Shown here: positions 8,317 through 17,308 of the stretch, in pieces
Position numbering within the stretch: position 1 is the stretch's first letter
Layout: every line of letters starts with the position of its first letter
Assembly (NCBI RefSeq): GCF_001953055.1
Contig: NZ_CP019044.1
Coordinates: forward strand, 1,922,001 to 1,986,000
DNA from: Salaquimonas pukyongi
Lineage (GTDB): Bacteria; Pseudomonadota; Alphaproteobacteria; Rhizobiales; Rhizobiaceae
DNA: 64,000 nucleotides
Reading direction: 5' to 3'
Notes under the pieces: model-generated
Told to the model about the DNA's origin: nothing
Databases searched by the model: none
Seen by the model: the letters and a program-made list of their open reading frames with translations, nothing else
Program-made: the position numbers and the translations under genes

Positions 8317-9048
8317 TTACAGCTCCGGGTCCGGCAGCGAGGCAAAGGCTGTTTTCAGCGCCTCGCCCCATCCGCTCGATACCAGCTGGAAATAGGGCTC
8401 ATCCGCGGTAATCCGCTTTTCCAGCCCGCGTTTGAAACTGTCGGCCTCGTAAATCTGGACATCGATCGGCAACCCCACCGAAAGATTGGCCTTGATGGTG
8501 CTGTCGAAGGAAACCAGCAGCAGCTTGACCGCTTCGGCAAAGCTCATCCCGGCATCATAGGCGCGCACCAGAATGGGGCGGCCGTATTTCGTTTCGCCGG
8601 CCTGGAAAAACGGCGTGTCGCCGGACGCCTCGACGAAATTGCCTTCCGGATAAACCAGAAACAGCCGCGGCTCGCCGCCCTTGATCTGGCCGCCGACGAC
8701 AATGGTGCCCGAAAACTGGCTCTCGGCCGCCTGTCCGGTTTCTGCTGACGTGGCAATAACCTCACGAAGCGTCTTGCCGACCAGGGTAGCAACCTGAAAC
8801 ATGCTCGGCACCTCGATGATCGAGGGATTGCGTTCAGACGGTGCCTTGCTGCGTTCGTCCAGCAGGCTGACCACGGACTGGGTTGTCGCCAGATTGCCGG
8901 CCGTCATCAGGGTGATCAGCCGTTCCCCCGGAACTTCCCAGGTGAACATCTTCTTGAACACGGAAATGTTGTCGACACCGGCATTGGTCCGTGTGTCGGA
9001 CATGAAGACGATACCCTTGTCGAGCTGCAAGCCAACGCAGTAGGTCAT
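8317..9048 (-). CDS. Anbu proteasome-like peptidase (ancestral beta subunit)
   Basis: Proteasome-type N-terminal nucleophile hydrolase of the Anbu (bacterial proteasome homologue, BPH) family, 243 residues. It starts MTYCVGLQLDKG, so removal of Met exposes Thr2 as nucleophile; SDTRTNAGVDNIS and the Lys-containing VFKKM that follow are typical of Anbu. Family members assemble into open helical or lock-washer rings. The protein is last in a tightly spaced minus-strand operon after ATP-grasp, alpha-E and transglutaminase genes, the characteristic Anbu neighbourhood. Its natural substrate is unknown. Distinct from HslV: no hslU ATPase is nearby. Confidence 0.93.
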   Translation of the reverse strand: MTYCVGLQLDKGIVFMSDTRTNAGVDNISVFKKMFTWEVPGERLITLMTAGNLATTQSVVSLLDERSKAPSERNPSIIEVPSMFQVATLVGKTLREVIATSAETGQAAESQFSGTIVVGGQIKGGEPRLFLVYPEGNFVEASGDTPFFQAGETKYGRPILVRAYDAGMSFAEAVKLLLVSFDSTIKANLSVGLPIDVQIYEADSFKRGLEKRITADEPYFQLVSSGWGEALKTAFASLPDPEL

Positions 9049-9100
9049 GAGGTGCGGTCCGGATTGAATGGCCGGCGGAGAATCCCGCCGATACCGGCTT

Positions 9101-9910
9101 TTACTGCTGGACCTGGATGTTCACAAGCATCTTGTCGTTACCCCTATCGCCCTTGCCGTGGTGCAGGCCGGTGACCGGCGCCGCCTCCCGGTAATCGAGG
9201 CCAACGGCAACCCGCACGTAACGTGCATCGGAGGAAATGCCGTTCGACACGTCGAACCCGACCCAGCCAAGCCCGTTGAAATACACTTCCGCCCATGCAT
9301 GGCCTGCTTCCTGGTCAACCCGGTCGTTCATCATCAGATAGCCGGAGACATACCGCGCCGGAAACCCCAGCTCACGGGCAAGCCCGATCAGGATATGGGT
9401 ATGGTCCTGGCAAACCCCCTTGCCCACTTCCAGCGCTTCTTCTGCGGTCGTCTCGCTGCTCGTCACACCCGTTTCATAAGACACAGCGTTCAAAATCAGC
9501 GCCGAAAGCGCATGCAACTGGGTCACATCCGTTTCATGATCTGATCCCGCTTCACGCAGCAGCGCCCTGCCCCTGCTGGCGGGCTGGGTGAGCGGTGTCT
9601 GACGCTTGTAGTACCAAAGCGGCGCAAAGCCCGCATGCTCGCCGACAACCCCTGCCGTATCGCGGGTTTCCACCTCCCCTTCGCAGGCAACCGTGATCTC
9701 TCGGGATTCCCCGTGATGGGCCGCAAGGATTACCTCATTGCGGTGCTGGTCGGTAAACCGCAACTGTTCTTCCGCGCCATTGAGCGTGACCGTCCAGCCC
9801 ACAACGTTCTGGATGGCGTGCTGGCGCGGCATCATCCGCAACTCCATCAAGCCGTAAGACACGGACGAAGCGTGCAGATATTTGGTTTCATGGCGGATTT
9901 TCAGCAGCAT
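9101..9910 (-). CDS. transglutaminase-like cysteine peptidase of the Anbu operon
   Basis: Bacterial transglutaminase-like protein, 269 residues from the ATG at 9910 (MLLKIRHETKY); an upstream in-frame start would overlap the alpha-E gene by 80 bases and lacks family similarity. The N-terminal part (residues 1-110) is the bacterial transglutaminase-like N domain. The catalytic triad is visible as Cys in GVCQDHTH, His in GHAWAEV and Asp in GFDVSNG. It probably forms or cleaves amide bonds at Gln or Asn side chains or peptides. The start lies 4 bases after the alpha-E stop, and Anbu follows 52 bases later. Confidence 0.92.
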   Translation of the reverse strand: MLLKIRHETKYLHASSVSYGLMELRMMPRQHAIQNVVGWTVTLNGAEEQLRFTDQHRNEVILAAHHGESREITVACEGEVETRDTAGVVGEHAGFAPLWYYKRQTPLTQPASRGRALLREAGSDHETDVTQLHALSALILNAVSYETGVTSSETTAEEALEVGKGVCQDHTHILIGLARELGFPARYVSGYLMMNDRVDQEAGHAWAEVYFNGLGWVGFDVSNGISSDARYVRVAVGLDYREAAPVTGLHHGKGDRGNDKMLVNIQVQQ

Positions 9911-9914
9911 CGCT

Positions 9915-10856
9915 CTACTCTGTGAACCGGTAGTCGGCCTCAATCTGCAGGCCAAGGGCATTGTTCCGGGTGATGAACTCGGCAATGTATTCATGCAGAC
10001 CCCGTTCGAAGACCGAGGCGATCGTCAGCGACCGCAATTCATCATAGATCTCCTGGGCCATGTCGTGACAGTCATGGCGCGCGCCATAATCAGATTCCAG
10101 ATAGGCCAGATTGGATCGGATCTTGCCATAACAAAAGGCAAGTGCTCTCGGCATGCGCCGGTCGAGGATCAGAAATTCGGCAATCGCCGCCGCATTGGTC
10201 TCGCCATTGTGCACATGGCGGAAGGAGCGGTGCGCCGATACCGAACGCAGAATGTTCTCCCATTGCACATTGTCAAAGGCAGATCCCACCGGCATGGCCG
10301 AGGGCAGCAGCACGTAGTATTTGACATCCAGGATACGGGCGGTGTTGTCGGCGCGTTCGACAAACGTGCCGAGGCGGGCAAAATCATAGGCATCGTCACG
10401 CATCATGGTTCCGTGCAATGCGCCACGCACCAGCGCGCTTTGCTGGCGGATCGTGTTGAGAACGTCCGGCAGTTCGCGTTCGCCCACCTTGCGTTGCAGC
10501 ACGGTGCACACCGCCATCCAGCATTCATTGGTTGCCTCCCAAACCTCACGGGTGAGCGCGGTGCGCACAAGACGCGCATTGGTACGCGCAGCAGTAATGC
10601 AGGAAAGTACGCTTGTGGAACTGTCCGTCTCACGCAACAGGAAATCGACCACGCCGGCCTGGTCGAACGCCTCGCTCTTTTCAAGATAGGCATCCCGCAC
10701 ACCGGCTGTATCGACCACAGAAGCCCATTCATCGCTCGATGCGTGGGGCCTCGTCAGCGACAGCCGAAGACCCGCTTCGACAAGGCGCGCAACATATTCG
10801 CTGCGCTCCAGGTACCGGAACATCCAGAACAGCCCGCCTGCGGTCTTGCCCAGCAT
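9915..10856 (-). CDS. alpha-E domain protein (DUF403)
   Basis: All-helical alpha-E protein of 313 residues, opening MLGKTAGGLFWMFRYLERSE, the diagnostic N-terminus of this family. Members always occur with circularly permuted ATP-grasp and transglutaminase genes, but their biochemical role is unproven. Start at ATG 10856; a GTG one codon earlier (10859) is possible. The ATP-grasp stop TAG (10861-10863) is only 4 bases away, so translation is likely coupled. RFRHVHNGETNAAAIAEFL near the C-terminal third is also family-typical. Confidence 0.92.
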   Translation of the reverse strand: MLGKTAGGLFWMFRYLERSEYVARLVEAGLRLSLTRPHASSDEWASVVDTAGVRDAYLEKSEAFDQAGVVDFLLRETDSSTSVLSCITAARTNARLVRTALTREVWEATNECWMAVCTVLQRKVGERELPDVLNTIRQQSALVRGALHGTMMRDDAYDFARLGTFVERADNTARILDVKYYVLLPSAMPVGSAFDNVQWENILRSVSAHRSFRHVHNGETNAAAIAEFLILDRRMPRALAFCYGKIRSNLAYLESDYGARHDCHDMAQEIYDELRSLTIASVFERGLHEYIAEFITRNNALGLQIEADYRFTE

Positions 10857-10860
10857 CACT

Positions 10861-12288
10861 CTATTCCCCCAGCACCCAGGTGTCCTTGGTGCCGCCTCCC
10901 TGCGAGGAGTTGACCACCAGCGAACCCCTTTTCAGCGCAACCCTGGTCAGCCCGCCTGGCGTGATGGTGATCTTCTCGCTGGAAACCAGCACAAAAGGCC
11001 GCAGGTCCAGGTGGCGCGGGGCAAGCCCCTTCGAGGTCAGAATCGGCGCCGTCGACAGCGCCAGCGTCGGCTGGGCAATGTAGTTTGCGGGCTTTGCTTC
11101 TAGTTTCCTGCGGAATTCTGAAATCTCGCGCTTGCTCGCTGCAGGCCCCACCAGCATGCCGTAGCCGCCGGAACCGTGCACTTCCTTGACCACCAGTTCT
11201 TCCAGATGCTCCAGCACATAGGAAAGCGCCTCGGGCTCGGAACAGCGCCAGGTCTCGACATTTGCCAGCAAGGGTTTTTCGCCGGTGTAGAACTCGACGA
11301 TGTCGGGCATGTAGGAATAGATCGCCTTGTCGTCGGCAATGCCGGTACCGGGAGCATTGGCTATGGTAATGCCGCCGGAGCGGTAGACATCCATGATGCC
11401 CGGCACGCCGAGCATGGAACTCGGATTGAACACCAGCGGATCGAGGAAGTCGTCATCCACCCGGCGGTACATCACGTCGACGGGCTTGTAGCCGCGTGTC
11501 GTGCGCATGGCGATGCGCCCGTCGACAACCCGAAGGTCATGCCCCTCGACCAGTTCAACGCCCATCTGGTCCGCCAGAAAGGAATGTTCGAAATAGGCCG
11601 AATTGTAGATCCCGGGGGTAAGAACACAGACAACCGGCCTGTCCGTGCATTTGTCAGGCGCGGCCGCCGCCAGCGAGCTTGCAAGGTCGCGGGGGTATTT
11701 CGAAACATCGCGCACCCGGTTGCGGGCAAACAGTTCGGGAAACATGTGCAGCATCGTCTCCCGGTTTTCCAGCATGTAGGAGACGCCCGACGGCGTGCGC
11801 GCATTGTCTTCAAGAACGAAGAAGCTGTCAGGCCCGGTGCGAACCAGATCAATGCCGACGATATGGGTGTAGATGCCCCCTGGCGGCGTAACGCCGATCA
11901 TCTCCGGCAAGAATGCTTCATTGTTGGCGATCAGTTCGACAGGTATCCGCCCTGCCCGCAGGATTTCCTGGCGATGGTATATGTCATGCAGAAAGGCATT
12001 GATTGCCTGCACCCGCTGCTCGATGCCACGTTCCAGTTTCGACCATTCGCTGGCGGAAATGATGCGCGGCACGATGTCAAAGGGGATCAGGCGTTCGGTC
12101 GCCTCCTGCTGTCCATAAACATTGAATGTGATGCCGGTACGGCGGAAGAATGCTTCAGCTTCGGCCGATTTCTTTTTCAGCCGCTGGATGTCTTCGCCTT
12201 CGAACCATTGGACATAACCCCGATAGGGATCGCGGGGGGTACCGTCCGTATTTGACATTTCGTTGAAAAACTCAGGCAACGCTGTCAT
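10861..12288 (-). CDS. circularly permuted ATP-grasp protein (DUF404/DUF407)
   Basis: ATP-grasp ligase with permuted domain order, 475 residues. Members contain DUF404-like N-terminal and DUF407-like C-terminal parts and are predicted to form peptide or amide bonds through acyl phosphates. The text seen includes DLVRTGPDSFFVLEDNARTPSG, VDVMYRRVDDDFLDPL, ANAPGTGIADDKAIYSYMP and VVKEVHGSGGYGMLVGP, the conserved nucleotide and metal sites. It is the first gene of the Anbu operon. Only 57 bases separate it from murI on the same strand and no clear terminator lies between, so cotranscription with murI and the PAP2 gene is possible. Confidence 0.93.
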   Translation of the reverse strand: MTALPEFFNEMSNTDGTPRDPYRGYVQWFEGEDIQRLKKKSAEAEAFFRRTGITFNVYGQQEATERLIPFDIVPRIISASEWSKLERGIEQRVQAINAFLHDIYHRQEILRAGRIPVELIANNEAFLPEMIGVTPPGGIYTHIVGIDLVRTGPDSFFVLEDNARTPSGVSYMLENRETMLHMFPELFARNRVRDVSKYPRDLASSLAAAAPDKCTDRPVVCVLTPGIYNSAYFEHSFLADQMGVELVEGHDLRVVDGRIAMRTTRGYKPVDVMYRRVDDDFLDPLVFNPSSMLGVPGIMDVYRSGGITIANAPGTGIADDKAIYSYMPDIVEFYTGEKPLLANVETWRCSEPEALSYVLEHLEELVVKEVHGSGGYGMLVGPAASKREISEFRRKLEAKPANYIAQPTLALSTAPILTSKGLAPRHLDLRPFVLVSSEKITITPGGLTRVALKRGSLVVNSSQGGGTKDTWVLGE

Positions 12289-12345
12289 GGCGTTACCTTA
12301 ACGGCTTGTGTGTGTTGCGCAAGCCACCAATCCAAAACAGGGCAT

Positions 12346-13146
12346 CTATGACGGCGCTGAACGCACGCCCAAACCGAAACCGCGCAACAGTTTTGCCGTC
12401 AGCGCATCGGGTTTGCCGCTGGTGAAAACGGCAGCATCCTCCTGTTGCACCTCACCCTTCTGCCGCGATGTCGGCAGCGGTTCGGTCAAGGAAGCGGCAC
12501 GGCGGGCAATCGCTTCCGATGTGTCGATCCAGTCGACCGGCCAGGGCGCCATTTTTCGCATCCGGTTGACCAGGAACGGATAGTGGGTACACGCCAGCAC
12601 CACGATGTCGGTTCGCTTGCCGTCCTGTTCGATGAAGCAGGGCATAATTTCCTTTTCAACCGCAGCTTCGTCCACCATGTTGCCCCGCATGTAGCTTTCG
12701 GCAAGCGCTGCCAGCCCGGTGCTGCCGACCAGCCGCACATGGCATTTCGAGGCCCATTCCTCAATCAGGTCGCGGGTATATTGCCGCCGCACGGTACCGG
12801 GTGTGGCCAGCACCGAGACGAGGCCTGACCGCGTCCGCTCGGCAGCAGGTTTGATCGCCGGCACCGTGCCGACAAAGGTCTGGCCGGGATAGACTTCCCG
12901 CAAATGCGCAATCGCCAGGGTGGAGGCGGTATTGCAGGCAATGACGATAATTTCCGGCTTCCACTCGGCGATGAGATCGCCAAACAGGCCGGTCATGCGC
13001 TCCCGAAGCTCTGCTTCCTCCCAGTCGCCATAGGGAAAGGCGGCATCGTCGGCCACATAGATGAAACGCCGGTCGGGCATCAGCACCCGCGCCTCCCGCA
13101 GCACCGTCAGGCCGCCAATGCCTGAATCGAACACCATCACGCTCAT
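12346..13146 (-). CDS. murI: glutamate racemase
   Basis: Cytoplasmic cofactor-independent racemase supplying D-glutamate for peptidoglycan, 266 residues. FDSGIGG at the start holds Asp7; the two catalytic Cys are C71 in ACNTAST and C186 in LACTHYPFL. The start at 13146 is fixed by an ATGA overlap with the upstream PAP2 stop; a longer reading frame exists but its extra residues are unlike the family. The Anbu operon follows 57 bases downstream on the same strand, a placement that raises the idea of D-Glu use by the ATP-grasp enzyme (inference only). Confidence 0.95.
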   Translation of the reverse strand: MSVMVFDSGIGGLTVLREARVLMPDRRFIYVADDAAFPYGDWEEAELRERMTGLFGDLIAEWKPEIIVIACNTASTLAIAHLREVYPGQTFVGTVPAIKPAAERTRSGLVSVLATPGTVRRQYTRDLIEEWASKCHVRLVGSTGLAALAESYMRGNMVDEAAVEKEIMPCFIEQDGKRTDIVVLACTHYPFLVNRMRKMAPWPVDWIDTSEAIARRAASLTEPLPTSRQKGEVQQEDAAVFTSGKPDALTAKLLRGFGLGVRSAPS

Positions 13147-13997
13147 CGTTTGCCTGCCCTTCCCAGAAGTTCCGGCCAGCGGTGCAGATGCCCCTGCCCC
13201 TCGCCGCGAAGTTCGATCCCTCCGTTGTCGGTAAAGCGGAAAAGCAGCCTTTTGCGGGCAAAGCTCCTTGCCCATAGAAACGTAAAGCCCGTACCAACCA
13301 CCAGACCCGCAAGGACATCGGAAGGAAAGTGAACCCCGATGAAATTGCGGCTCACCGCCACCGCAAGGCCGAGCGCAATGAACAGCCAGCGGAACCTGGG
13401 AAACAGCAACACCAGACACAGCGTGAGCGCGCCGGACGTGGTGGCGTGGCCGGAAGGAAAACTGGCAAAATCATAATCGGCGGTAAACGGCATCGCCTCC
13501 CACGGCCCTTCGCCTGCAACCTGCGGCGGGCGGGCGCGGCCAAAGACGATCTTCAGCCCGTTGGTGATCAGCCCCGAAAGTGCCACGGCAGTAAAGAGGA
13601 AATAGGCCGTCAGCATCAACCGGTGCCACAGACGGTGCAACGGACCGGCAAACCGGTCTGCCGTGCTCACGGTAAAGACCAGCATGACCAGCCCGCTGGC
13701 CCACAATATCCAGTCAGAAAGACCAAGATAGGTAATCAGTTCGAAAAACACCTGGTCGCGGGTGGCGCCGCCGCGCACAGCCTGCAGATAGGGCTTGTCG
13801 GCAAACCACACCAGGATCGCCACCGCTACCGCTGCAAGGGCCACACACATCACGGACTGGGGCAGCATGAGGACGGAAAACCGGCGGTCCAGCCGCCGCC
13901 GGCTGATAAACACAAACCAGCTTGCAATGCGTTGCAGCCAGTTCTGTGGTGCAGGCTGCACCCTGCGGGCAATATCGGGATGTTGGCGCTTGGTCAC
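13143..13997 (-). CDS. PAP2-family membrane phosphatase
   Basis: Integral membrane phosphatidic acid phosphatase type 2 protein, 284 residues. The three active-site blocks are present: [21 protein letters not shown] and [13 protein letters not shown]. About six membrane helices are seen, beginning with [17 protein letters not shown]. Such enzymes dephosphorylate lipid phosphates including undecaprenyl pyrophosphate. The stop overlaps the murI start by four bases (ATGA). This link with murI fits a cell-wall precursor role, but a general lipid phosphatase is equally possible. Confidence 0.9.
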   Translation of the reverse strand: MTKRQHPDIARRVQPAPQNWLQRIASWFVFISRRRLDRRFSVLMLPQSVMCVALAAVAVAILVWFADKPYLQAVRGGATRDQVFFELITYLGLSDWILWASGLVMLVFTVSTADRFAGPLHRLWHRLMLTAYFLFTAVALSGLITNGLKIVFGRARPPQVAGEGPWEAMPFTADYDFASFPSGHATTSGALTLCLVLLFPRFRWLFIALGLAVAVSRNFIGVHFPSDVLAGLVVGTGFTFLWARSFARKRLLFRFTDNGGIELRGEGQGHLHRWPELLGRAGKR

Positions 13998-14077
13998 GGA
14001 GCTGGCAGCTGCTTGTTGTGTTCGGCGCTGCTTATGCCCTACACGCCAAAAACAGGCAACAATCGGAAAACATCAAA

Positions 14078-14110
14078 CAGGGGCAGTCTGCGCCTTGCAG
14101 ACTGCCCCTG
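14078..14110 (-). terminator. strong hairpin terminator after the DUF7282-like gene
   Basis: A perfect 14-bp stem (CAGGGGCAGTCTGC with its complement) and 5-base loop. On the minus strand it is followed by TTTGATGTTTTCC, a moderate T tract. It lies 34 bases past the stop of the small periplasmic gene. Confidence 0.75.
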
Positions 14111-14143
14111 ATACACCGGTTACGCAATGAACCGGATTGCCGG

Positions 14144-14575
14144 TTACTTGGCGGAGATCACCGTCATCACCAGTTTGCCGTCGACCTTGACGGGGCCGTC
14201 TTCCTTGGCGCCGAGCGTATATTCGAATTCACCGGCTTTCATGCCGCCCTCTTCGCCATGCAGCATCAGCATGAGCTTGTCGCCGGAAGCAACGCTTTCA
14301 TCCAGCGGTGCGGTGACATCCATGTTCTCGCCGGCCTTGACTGGCGCATGTCCGACCACAGGACCCGGCTTCATGTCGTCGCCGGTGCGGTGAACCACGA
14401 GCCAGCCATCATCGGCCGCAACAACCTTGGAAGCAGTTACGCTGCCGCCGGAAACATCCTGATCGGAGCCTTCGACCATCAAGGTCGCATGGCTGGCGGC
14501 AAATGCTGCCGTGCCTGCAAGAAGAATGGCTGAAAGGGTAACGCCGGCTATCGTGCCGTTGTGGGCAAATTTCAT
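14144..14575 (-). CDS. small secreted protein, DUF7282-like
   Basis: A 143-residue exported protein. The Sec signal peptide runs from MKFAHNGTIAGVTLSAILL to about residue 26 (AFAA). The mature part contains DGWLVVHRTGDDMKPGPVVGHAPVKAG, which I recall as typical of DUF7282-like domains, and ends with a beta-rich segment. Function is unknown; it is expected to be periplasmic. The start at 14575 is preferred over an ATG four codons upstream because it gives a normal signal peptide. It stands alone on the minus strand with its own terminator. Confidence 0.75.
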   Translation of the reverse strand: MKFAHNGTIAGVTLSAILLAGTAAFAASHATLMVEGSDQDVSGGSVTASKVVAADDGWLVVHRTGDDMKPGPVVGHAPVKAGENMDVTAPLDESVASGDKLMLMLHGEEGGMKAGEFEYTLGAKEDGPVKVDGKLVMTVISAK

Positions 14576-14674
14576 AAAACTCTCCATTGTCTGCCGGGCG
14601 GCCTCATGCCTCCCGCATCGAACGGTTAACGAGCCGGCGCTTTGAAAAGTTTCACCCTGTGGGAATTTCCTGCT

Positions 14675-15061
14675 TCAAGTTTGCGGCAATCCATCGGTCA
14701 GGTCGTAATAGTCGCCCTTGTCGGCAACGAAGATGTGCTTTTCCAGTTTCAGTCCGGTGGGCATGTCGAGGCAACCGGCCAGAATGGAGGTGAAATCGTC
14801 CTTGTCGTGTTTCCAAAACAGCGCAGAACCGCACTCTGAACAAAAGCCGCGCTTTGCGTCATCGCTCGACATGTACCATTTGAGTTTTTCAGCGCCCTCG
14901 ATTTCGATCGCTTCATCGGGTGCATTGGTCGCCGCATAATAATGGCCGCTCTGCTTGCGGCACTGGGTGCAATGGCATGCAACGACCGGCCGCAGCTGCC
15001 CGGATATCTTCATCTTGATGCCACCGCACAGACACGATCCGGTATGAATTTCATCGCTCAT
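14675..15061 (-). CDS. GFA-family (glutathione-dependent formaldehyde-activating-like) zinc protein
   Basis: A 128-residue Mss4-like fold protein. Zinc ligands are visible in CLCGG near the start, CHCTQC in the middle and CSECG in the second half. The family name comes from Gfa of Paracoccus, which binds glutathione and formaldehyde, but most members have no tested function. The start MSDEIHTGSCLCGG at 15061 is preferred. It is on the minus strand beside class II aroG, with aroG's terminator between them. Confidence 0.85.
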   Translation of the reverse strand: MSDEIHTGSCLCGGIKMKISGQLRPVVACHCTQCRKQSGHYYAATNAPDEAIEIEGAEKLKWYMSSDDAKRGFCSECGSALFWKHDKDDFTSILAGCLDMPTGLKLEKHIFVADKGDYYDLTDGLPQT

Positions 15062-15125
15062 TGCTGCCTCCAAAAACAATCTTGCCCGGCATCAGCTTAG
15101 CGGTTTTTAAGCCGGCTCAAAACGC

Positions 15126-15158
15126 AAAAGGCAGCCCGTGGTCCGAACCAGGGCTGCC
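15126..15158 (-). terminator. terminator of class II aroG
   Basis: The stem GGCAGCCC/GGGCTGCC continues as TGGT/ACCA after a one-base bulge. It is followed on the minus strand by TTTTGCGTTTT. It lies about 30 bases past the aroG stop. Confidence 0.75.
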
Positions 15159-15187
15159 TCCTGACAATTCCTGCAATTTGCAAAACG

Positions 15188-16564
15188 CTATACAGCCACC
15201 TGCTGGTCTTTTTCGTGCTTGCCCTCTTCAAGAAGCTCGGCAATCAGGAATGCCAGCTCCAGCGACTGGGAAGCATTGAGCCGCGGGTCGCAATGGGTGT
15301 GATAGCGGTCGGCAAGATCCTCGTCGCTGACGGCACGCGCACCGCCGGTGCACTCGGTAACGTCCTTGCCGGTCATTTCGAAATGCACACCACCTGGATA
15401 GGTGCCTTCGGCCTGGTGGATGGCAAAGAACTGCTGGACTTCCTTCAAAACCCGCTCGAAAGGCCGTGTCTTGTAGCCGGAGTTCGAGGTGATCGTGTTG
15501 CCGTGCATCGGATCGCATGACCACACGACCGCCTTGCCTTCTTTCTCCACCGCGCGGATCAGCTGCGGCAGATGCTCGCCCACCTTGTCGGAGCCAAAAC
15601 GGGCGATCAGCGTCAGACGGCCCGGCTCGTTTTCGGGGTTGAGAATGTCGATCAGCTCGATCAGGCCATCGGGTTCGGTGGACGGACCGCACTTGAGTCC
15701 GATGGGGTTCTTGATGCCGCGGCAGAATTCCACATGGGCATGATCGGGCTGGCGGGTACGGTCACCAATCCAGACCAGATGTCCCGACGTTGCATAATGA
15801 TCGCCCGAGGTGGAATCGACGCGCGTCAGTGCTTCTTCATAGCCAAGCAGCAGCGCCTCATGGGAGGTATAGAATTCCGTCTCGCGCAGGCGCGGATTGT
15901 TTTCAGGCGAGATCCCCACCGCTTTCATGAAGCGCATGGTCTCCGAAATCCGCTCGGCAAGCTGCTTGTAGCGCTCCGACTGGGGCGAATTGCGCACAAA
16001 ACCCAGCATCCACTCATTGACATGCTCCAGATTGGCATAGCCGCCCTGGGCAAAGGCACGCAGCAGATTGAGCGTCGCAGCCGACTGGCGGTAGGCCATG
16101 ATCTGGCGCTCGGGATCGGGAATGCGGGACTGAGAATTGAACTCGGTCGCGTTGATGATATCGCCGCGATAGCTCGGCAACGCCTCATCGCCCTTCTTCT
16201 CGATGTCGGACGAGCGCGGTTTGGCAAACTGGCCAGCGATACGGCCCACCTTCACCACCGGCTTGGCGGCAGCAAAGGTCAACACAACGGACATCTGCAG
16301 AAAGACGCGGAAGAAATCGCGAATGTTGTCAGCACCATGTTCGGCAAAGCTCTCGGCGCAGTCGCCACCCTGCAGCAGGAAGGCCTCTCCAGCCGCAACC
16401 TCGGCCAACTGGCTCTTCAGCGCCCTCGCCTCACCGGCAAACACCAGTGGCGGATAGCTTGCAAGACGCGCCTCGACCGTTTTCAGGGCTTCCTTGTCGG
16501 GATAATCGGGAATCTGCACGAACGGTTTGGAACGCCAGGAATCGGGGGACCATTTCTCAGTCAT
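15188..16564 (-). CDS. aroG: class II 3-deoxy-7-phosphoheptulonate synthase
   Basis: First enzyme of the shikimate pathway: phosphoenolpyruvate plus erythrose 4-phosphate gives DAHP. The 458-residue length and text such as [51 protein letters not shown] and [15 protein letters not shown] are those of the plant/Mycobacterium-like class II enzyme used by most alphaproteobacteria. GGDCAE holds the metal-binding Cys, and the late DPMHGN region lies in the active site. The start at 16564 ([10 protein letters not shown]) fits the family; a second ATG lies three codons upstream. It is a single transcription unit with its own terminator. Confidence 0.95.
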   Translation of the reverse strand: MTEKWSPDSWRSKPFVQIPDYPDKEALKTVEARLASYPPLVFAGEARALKSQLAEVAAGEAFLLQGGDCAESFAEHGADNIRDFFRVFLQMSVVLTFAAAKPVVKVGRIAGQFAKPRSSDIEKKGDEALPSYRGDIINATEFNSQSRIPDPERQIMAYRQSAATLNLLRAFAQGGYANLEHVNEWMLGFVRNSPQSERYKQLAERISETMRFMKAVGISPENNPRLRETEFYTSHEALLLGYEEALTRVDSTSGDHYATSGHLVWIGDRTRQPDHAHVEFCRGIKNPIGLKCGPSTEPDGLIELIDILNPENEPGRLTLIARFGSDKVGEHLPQLIRAVEKEGKAVVWSCDPMHGNTITSNSGYKTRPFERVLKEVQQFFAIHQAEGTYPGGVHFEMTGKDVTECTGGARAVSDEDLADRYHTHCDPRLNASQSLELAFLIAELLEEGKHEKDQQVAV

Positions 16565-16673
16565 GGGCAACAACCTTGTACGCTGAACGGGTTACTTGCC
16601 GGATATACCGGGGTAAAGGCCGAAAGTTTACGGTTCGCGCGCCTTATAGGCAAGCTTGCCGCCGATTGCCAGC

Positions 16674-17306
16674 CTATTCAGCATCCGCGGCAGGGTCGCC
16701 GGCAAACCGCACACCAGCTTCGCGCAGCATCCGGTCGAAGCGGCGGCGGCGCGCCTCTGCCATCGGTGTCATGCGCGGATAATGGGGTGCGTGCAGGTCT
16801 TCCAGGATTTCCCGGTCAAACCCGGCCGTCGTGCGCATGAAGGCTGAAAGACCTTCTTCGCCGTGGCTGGCAAGAAAACCGTCCATCACCGTATGCAGAT
16901 AGGATTGCAGCAAGGGCGGCTTGCCCGCCTGCTGGGCCCTGCCGACATAGACGAAGAAGTCAGCATGCCCCAGGCTCTGCAGCATTTCAGGTGCCTTGTT
17001 GCACGCAAGGGAAATATCCTGCGGCGTCAGCGGCACCCGGTCGTAATGGCGCTCACGCTCATCCAGGGAAGGCAGGCTGGAAGCACCATCAAACACCAGC
17101 ATGCCGTGGATTTCGCAAGCATTGTCCCGATGAACGCTGAGCAGTGCGCGTTCCGGCCAGCCGTCTCCGGGGCGCGATTGCCAATGCCGCCGCCAACCCT
17201 TGAGGCGGGCCGGCACAGCGTGCCGGTAAGGGGTTGCAAGGGTTGCCAGATTGACCAGCGAACCGTAGCCAAAATAGGCAATCAGGCGGTCGGAACCCTT
17301 GTTCAT
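16674..17306 (-). CDS. gamma-glutamylcyclotransferase family protein
   Basis: A 210-residue protein with the AIG2/ChaC-like opening IAYFGYGSLVN; FGYGSL is the substrate loop, and the acid Glu of this fold probably lies in LDERERHY. Family enzymes release 5-oxoproline from gamma-glutamyl peptides such as glutathione. The ATG lies two bases after the stop of the glutathione reductase gene, so both are made from one mRNA, strengthening a glutathione role. It is not the canonical ChaC length or sequence, so the substrate (glutathione or gamma-glutamyl amino acids) is open. Confidence 0.82.
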   Translation of the reverse strand: MNKGSDRLIAYFGYGSLVNLATLATPYRHAVPARLKGWRRHWQSRPGDGWPERALLSVHRDNACEIHGMLVFDGASSLPSLDERERHYDRVPLTPQDISLACNKAPEMLQSLGHADFFVYVGRAQQAGKPPLLQSYLHTVMDGFLASHGEEGLSAFMRTTAGFDREILEDLHAPHYPRMTPMAEARRRRFDRMLREAGVRFAGDPAADAE

Positions 17307-17308
17307 AC

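Noticed and set aside
15572-16840. Plus-strand open frame opposite class II aroG
   Set aside because: Antisense to a well-conserved gene and without recognisable family residues.
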